Part shown: piece by piece, positions 7,250 to 10,273 of the stretch
Layout of the letters: the number at the start of each line of letters is the position of its first letter
Position numbering within the stretch: the stretch's first letter is position 1
DNA from: an uncultured beta proteobacterium
Lineage (GTDB): Bacteria; Pseudomonadota; Gammaproteobacteria; Burkholderiales; Burkholderiaceae_B
NCBI GenBank assembly: GCA_903929925.1
Contig: CAIYWO010000085.1
Location: 1-10,273, forward strand
Direction of reading: 5' to 3'
Length of the DNA: 10,273 nucleotides
Notes under the pieces: generated by a model
The model's input: only the letters and a program-made list of their open reading frames with translations
The model's database searches: none
What the model was told of the DNA's origin: nothing
Made by a program: the position numbers and the translations under genes

Positions 7250-7717
7250 ATGAACACACCACGTAAATTCGCAACTCGCCTGATGGCCACCGTTGGTTTT
7301 GGCCTGTTGATGGTCGGCGCACACGCACAAACTAGTCCAGCCCCCTCCACCACACCGGCTCCAACAGCATCACAGCCCCAGTGCCACGGGAAAGGCCATG
7401 GAGATAAGGGGCACGGAATGGGTATGGGCCAGGGCCAGGGTATGGGGCAAGGCATGGGCTCAGGCATGCAGGGCGAAGGCGGCAAAAAGGCTCAGGCATG
7501 TGGCGGCGAACGACATGCCGCGATTCGGGAGCTCATGACCAACCAGGAACGCCAAGCGATGAAAGAAAAAATGCGTACGGCTAAGTCACCCGAGGAGCGC
7601 AAGCAACTCATGGCAGCCAACCGCGTTGAGATGGAAAAGCGTGCCAAGGAAAAAGGCATCACCTTGCCCGCACCACGCTCGGGTCAGCATGGCCACGGCA
7701 ATAATCAGTCGGGTTAA
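7250..7717 (+). CDS. Small secreted His/Met/Gly-rich protein, candidate CpxP/ZraP-like periplasmic accessory
   Basis: A 155-residue protein with a Sec signal peptide (cleavage likely after VGAHA, residue 26), so probably periplasmic. A Pro/Thr/Ala linker (27-44) follows. Residues 45-78 are low complexity, with C45, H46, H50, H55 and repeated MG/QG units (M57, M59, M65, M69, M73). A second Cys is at C84. The C-terminal 90-140 region is charged and helical (MTNQERQAMKEKM, SPEERKQLMAANR, MEKRAKEKGITLP), and the tail ends in GQHGHG. The helical part resembles the small periplasmic Spy/CpxP/ZraP-type proteins by eye, though a clean LTxxQ motif is not present. AGGA seven bases before the ATG supports the start. 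Metal binding, for example copper or zinc, is inferred from the Cys, His and Met content. The divergent two-component pair probably controls it. Confidence 0.8.
   Translation: MNTPRKFATRLMATVGFGLLMVGAHAQTSPAPSTTPAPTASQPQCHGKGHGDKGHGMGMGQGQGMGQGMGSGMQGEGGKKAQACGGERHAAIRELMTNQERQAMKEKMRTAKSPEERKQLMAANRVEMEKRAKEKGITLPAPRSGQHGHGNNQSG
7416..7469 (+). repeat. Degenerate in-frame repeat encoding Met-Gly / Gln-Gly units
   Basis: Within the secreted-protein gene, short units of the type ATGGGC/CAGGGC recur with codon variation (GGA, GGT, GGC, GGG; CAG, CAA). They encode a run of GM and GQ pairs. The synonymous variation suggests the amino-acid pattern is kept by selection and is not a recent slippage product. 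Confidence 0.6.
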
Positions 7718-7723
7718 CACCGA

Positions 7724-7763
7724 CTGCCGGGACGTTGCGTTTCTAGAGGCGCAACGTCCGCAG
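7724..7763 (+). terminator. Strong hairpin after the small secreted-protein gene
   Basis: GGACGTTGCG (7730-7739) and CGCAACGTCC (7750-7759) form a perfect 10-bp stem with a 10-base loop. It is extended by CTGC (7724-7727) and GCAG (7760-7763) across a two-base bulge. It begins seven bases after the stop codon. There is no T-run on either side, so it may stop transcription only partly, or protect the 3' end of the mRNA. Confidence 0.55.
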
Positions 7764-7784
7764 TGACCCTCTTCGTGATAAGGT

Positions 7785-7813
7785 TTAAACATCTTCTGTC
7801 ACAGGATGTTTAA
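7785..7813 (+). promoter_or_regulatory. Inverted repeat covering the metC ribosome-binding site
   Basis: TTAAACATC (7785-7793) and GATGTTTAA (7805-7813) are perfect 9-bp arms, with inner CTG/CAG pairing around a three-base centre. The likely Shine-Dalgarno AGGA (7803-7806), nine bases before the metC ATG, lies entirely within the right half. As DNA this could be a repressor operator; as RNA a hairpin that hides the ribosome-binding site. Which one cannot be told from sequence. Confidence 0.55.
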
Positions 7814-7815
7814 GC

Positions 7816-8982
7816 ATGTCTGAATCAACCAAACGTAGCACACGACTGCTGCGAACCGGACGAAACCATTCGGGTTGGGTTAATGCGCCGGTTTCACGCG
7901 CGAGTACCTATGTCTTTGATACCGTCCAGGAATGGCGTGACACGCGCAAGCGCCGAGATGTCGAGCGACTGCCATCGTATGGCGCGCGCGGTACTGATTC
8001 AACGTATGCGCTAGAAGATGCCGTTGTCGAATTAGAAGGAGGCCATCGCGGCTTTCTATTTCCGACAGGCCAAGCAGCCATCGCAGTGACATTGTTGGCA
8101 TTCCTAAAGCCAGGTGATCACATTCTGCTGAGCGATGCCTCCTACGAACCCGTTCGTAACTTTTGTAAGCATCAGCTTGCCGACCTTGGTATCAGCCATA
8201 GCTTTTATCCTCCAGACGGCAGTGGCATCGAGGCCTTGATTCAGCCTAATACAAAAATCCTGTATGTCGAATGCCCGGGAACCATTACCTACGACATGCT
8301 CGATCTGCCGCGTATTTCCGACATCGCTAAGAAACACAACTTGTGGCTGATTGCAGATAACACTTGGGGCTCAGGCTGGCTGTATCAACCGCTCAAACTG
8401 GGTGCAGATATTTCAATTACCGCCATCACCAAATATATTGGAGGTCATTCCGATTTGATGATGGGAGCCTCTGTCGCCAACGAACGCGCGTGGCCAGCGC
8501 TCCAAAAAGCGACCTATGGCTTCGGCCAAACGGTTGGTGCTGATGATGCCTTCATGGCACTACGTGGCGTACGTTCCATGCCGCTGCGCTTAAAGACGCA
8601 TGGCGAGAGTGCACTACTCGTCGCGCAATGGCTAACGTCTCGCCCAGAAATTGCGCATGTCTTTTGTCCTGCACTGCCCGACGATCCTGGTCATGCGCTC
8701 TGGAAGAAGCATTGCAATGGGACAAACGGTCTGGTGTCCTTTGAATTACAAAAACGATATTCCCAAGCCCAAGCGGAAGGCGTCATTGATGCGCTCGCTT
8801 TATTTGGCTTGGGCGCCTCATGGGGCGGTTTTGAGAGCTTGGTTATTCCAACGGATCTTGCAGGAACACGCGTCTTGACGGATTGGAGTCAACGCGGAGC
8901 TGTTGTGCGATTGCATATTGGACTCGAAGACACTGAGGATCTGATCGCTGACCTTGATCAAGCCTTCAAAACACTGTCATAA
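7816..8982 (+). CDS. metC: Cystathionine beta-lyase (MetC-type PLP enzyme)
   Basis: A 388-residue cytoplasmic PLP enzyme of the Cys/Met metabolism family, close in length to E. coli MetC (395). It would split cystathionine into homocysteine, pyruvate and ammonia, the step before methionine synthesis. Visible marks are YGARGT (55-60), the PLP-ring stacking region SDASYEP (106-112), D181 in DNTW, the Schiff-base lysine K206 in TKYIGGHSD, SWGGFESL (335-342) typical of MetC, and VRLHIGLED (364-372) with a substrate-carboxylate arginine at R365. The MetC-like SWGG segment favours beta-lyase over cystathionine gamma-synthase or methionine gamma-lyase, but C-S lyase activity on other thio-amino acids is possible. 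A start-proximal inverted repeat suggests control at its 5' end. The Bug gene follows after 51 bp. Confidence 0.92.
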   Translation: MSESTKRSTRLLRTGRNHSGWVNAPVSRASTYVFDTVQEWRDTRKRRDVERLPSYGARGTDSTYALEDAVVELEGGHRGFLFPTGQAAIAVTLLAFLKPGDHILLSDASYEPVRNFCKHQLADLGISHSFYPPDGSGIEALIQPNTKILYVECPGTITYDMLDLPRISDIAKKHNLWLIADNTWGSGWLYQPLKLGADISITAITKYIGGHSDLMMGASVANERAWPALQKATYGFGQTVGADDAFMALRGVRSMPLRLKTHGESALLVAQWLTSRPEIAHVFCPALPDDPGHALWKKHCNGTNGLVSFELQKRYSQAQAEGVIDALALFGLGASWGGFESLVIPTDLAGTRVLTDWSQRGAVVRLHIGLEDTEDLIADLDQAFKTLS

Positions 8983-9033
8983 AAACACACACCTACTCGC
9001 CAACAATCGATTTCATTAACTAGAGGATGCCTT

Positions 9034-10047
9034 ATGAACTCAAACTACACGTCACGCAGAGCCACTTTGGCTGCAAGTGCTGCGCTGTTCGCAACTGTCG
9101 CTCTTTCTTCCGCGCTGAGCTTCGCGCAGACACTTCAGCCCTTGGCGGACTTCCCCAAGCAATCGATCACCATCGTGTCACCCTTCCCACCCGGTGGAGG
9201 TAACGACAAGATATCCAGATTGTTGGCTGCCGAACTTGCAACCATTGTCGGCCAACCCGTAGTCGTTGAGAATCGCGGTGGTGCGGGGGGCAATCTTGGC
9301 ACCACGTCCGTCGCAAAAGCAAAACCTGATGGCTACACCATTCTGACTTCACAGACGAGCATCATCGGGGTGAATCCCGCGCTGTACCCGAACGCTGGCT
9401 TCGTCCCCCAAAAGGACTTTGAACCCCTTTCGCAGTTGACAAGCGCACCGGTTGTATTTGTGGTCCGTGCGGACAGTCCTTACAAGTCGATGAAAGACTA
9501 CATCGCGGATGCACGAGCCCGCCCAGATGTCGTGAACTTCGCCACACCTGGCAATGGCACACTCTCGCACTTGACGACTGCGCGCCTAGCCACGCAAGAA
9601 AACATCAAGCTCACGCACATCCCGTACAAAGGCGCAGGACCTGCCACGACGGACTTGCTCGGTGGACAAATCGCCATGCTTGTCACCTCACCCTCTTCAG
9701 TTGAAGGCTTGGTGTCGTCCGGAAAACTACGTGTACTCGCGGCAACGAATGACAATTTGTTGGGTGTCTTCAAAGGTACGCCGACGCTAGAGAGCTTGGG
9801 CATTAAGGACATGAATGTAGCGGATTGGTACGGTGTGTTCGTACCAAAGGGCACTCCGGCCGATCGCATTGCATATCTGGAGCAAGCGGTACGCAAAGCT
9901 ATGTCAACGGCAGACATGAAGTCGAAAGTGAACCAGAGCGGCTCTGAGGTCATCGGCAACTCGCGCAACGACTTCATCAAAACGGTCAACAAAGAAATCG
10001 CTGACTGGGGCGCAGTTGTAAAAGCCTCAGGCGTAAAAGTAGATTAA
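9034..10047 (+). CDS. Bug/TctC-family periplasmic substrate-binding protein (second copy, paired with metC)
   Basis: A 337-residue receptor of the Bug/TctC family. The signal peptide runs to about SFA|QT (residue 31) and begins TSRRATLAAS, which carries an SRRxTL pattern, so Tat export is possible besides Sec. Family marks are SPFPPGGGNDKISR (49-62), VVVENRGGAGGNLGT (76-90), KAKPDGYT (95-102), RADSPYKSMKDYI, HIPYKGAGPATTDLLGGQI and the C-terminal WGAVVKASGVKVD. GAGG seven bases before the ATG supports the start. It differs clearly from the Bug protein at 1216-2178, so they are not recent duplicates. It is probably co-transcribed with metC. No TctA/TctB genes are in the window. The ligand is unknown; a sulfur-containing or keto acid would fit the neighbour but is speculation. 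Confidence 0.93.
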   Translation: MNSNYTSRRATLAASAALFATVALSSALSFAQTLQPLADFPKQSITIVSPFPPGGGNDKISRLLAAELATIVGQPVVVENRGGAGGNLGTTSVAKAKPDGYTILTSQTSIIGVNPALYPNAGFVPQKDFEPLSQLTSAPVVFVVRADSPYKSMKDYIADARARPDVVNFATPGNGTLSHLTTARLATQENIKLTHIPYKGAGPATTDLLGGQIAMLVTSPSSVEGLVSSGKLRVLAATNDNLLGVFKGTPTLESLGIKDMNVADWYGVFVPKGTPADRIAYLEQAVRKAMSTADMKSKVNQSGSEVIGNSRNDFIKTVNKEIADWGAVVKASGVKVD

Positions 10048-10069
10048 GCCCCACCGCCAGTTAAGAACC

Positions 10070-10145
10070 GCCGTGTACGGATAGCCAAGTGCTGCGTACT
10101 TATTTCTCAGAAATAAGTACCAGTAATTGGATCTCCGTACACGGC
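10070..10145. repeat. Nested inverted repeat: 12-bp outer arms around palindromic copy 1
   Basis: GCCGTGTACGGA (10070-10081) and TCCGTACACGGC (10134-10145) are perfect 12-bp inverted repeats. They enclose partly paired CCAA/TTGG and CTG/CAG segments, then a perfect 25-bp palindrome at 10096-10120 (arms GTACTTATTTCT and AGAAATAAGTAC around one C). A single DNA or RNA strand could fold into one long hairpin. It begins 22 bases after the Bug stop codon, with no T-run, so termination is possible but not its obvious purpose. Confidence 0.8.
10085..10145 (+). repeat. Tandem palindromic repeat, copy 1 (61 bp)
   Basis: This runs from CCAAGTGCTGC to CCGTACACGGC and is identical base for base to the copy at 10154-10214. 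The family is unknown to me. Confidence 0.9.
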
Positions 10146-10153
10146 ACCCTCCA

Positions 10154-10214
10154 CCAAGTGCTGCGTACTTATTTCTCAGAAATAAGTACCAGTAATTGGA
10201 TCTCCGTACACGGC
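10154..10214 (+). repeat. Tandem palindromic repeat, copy 2 (61 bp)
   Basis: Identical to copy 1, with a period of 69 bp and an 8-bp spacer (ACCCTCCA before it, GTCCCCCA after it). Its 25-bp palindrome is at 10165-10189. It lacks the upstream GCCGTGTACGGA arm, but the end of copy 1 (CCGTACACGG) contains the same CCGT/ACGG half-sites. Confidence 0.9.
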
Positions 10215-10222
10215 GTCCCCCA

Positions 10223-10273
10223 CCAAGTGCTGTTTACTTATTTCGTATTCTTCGGTATACCGTGCTGCGCAGC
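10223..10273 (+). repeat. Tandem palindromic repeat, copy 3, diverged and cut by the window edge
   Basis: The first 22 bases (10223-10244) match the other copies with two changes (CTGCG becomes CTGTT) and keep the 69-bp phase. After TTATTTC the sequence departs. It then holds two perfect 10-bp palindromes, CGGTATACCG (10253-10262) and GCTGCGCAGC (10264-10273). The GTGCTGCG at 10262-10269 repeats a piece of the unit. More copies may continue to the right. Confidence 0.65.

Noticed and set aside
9498..9992. 164-codon minus-strand open frame opposite the second Bug gene
   Set aside because: It is fully inside a well-supported coding gene on the other strand and resembles no family.
10070..10145. 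Integron attC site
   Set aside because: The outer inverted repeats lack the GTTRRRY/RYYYAAC core sites, and no integrase is present.
10070..10145. DNA uptake sequence pair linked to comEC
   Set aside because: Neisseria-type uptake words also occur as inverted pairs behind genes, but this 12-mer is different and only one such pair is seen; a genome-wide count would be needed to support it.
10085..10273. CRISPR array
   Set aside because: The spacers are only 8 bp and nearly the same, and the repeat unit is 61 bp; the geometry does not fit.

Overview
The window looks like the chromosome of a betaproteobacterium in the Burkholderiales, probably an Alcaligenaceae-type lineage with moderate GC. 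The basis is two orphan tripartite-tricarboxylate receptor ('Bug') proteins, a family greatly expanded in Bordetella/Achromobacter relatives, plus the general look of ComEC, the two-component pair and the cystathionine beta-lyase. No species can be named. No RNA genes, transposases or CRISPR arrays were seen, and no gene-free stretch exceeds 300 bases.

Left part (1-4847, minus strand, read right to left). comEC (DNA-uptake channel) is followed after 113 bp by a Bug periplasmic binding protein. The stop codon of that gene directly abuts the ATG of an alpha/beta hydrolase. A PHP-domain phosphoesterase starts 23 bp after the hydrolase and runs off the left edge. The last three genes look like one transcript; a weak terminator-like element and a possible promoter lie between comEC and the Bug gene.

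Middle (4930-7717). An OmpR-type response regulator and its histidine kinase overlap by one base on the minus strand. Divergent from them is a small secreted protein with a His/Met/Gly-rich segment and a charged helical C-terminus. The layout resembles cpxRA-cpxP and zraSR-zraP, in which the small periplasmic protein is both a target of the two-component system and a feedback partner of it. The shared 206-bp promoter region contains a perfect 9-bp inverted repeat whose arms each read TTTGACACA outward.

Right part (7816-10047, plus strand). A MetC-type cystathionine beta-lyase is followed after 51 bp by a second Bug receptor, probably co-transcribed. A strong hairpin without a T-run separates the small secreted protein gene from metC. 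A second inverted repeat covers the metC ribosome-binding site, suggesting an operator or an RNA switch.

Tail (10048-10273). After the second Bug gene lie two identical 61-bp copies and one diverged partial copy of a palindromic element, with an exact 69-bp period. Each full copy contains a perfect 25-bp palindrome, and the first is bracketed by a 12-bp inverted repeat. I do not recognise the element; it is the least explained structure in the window.
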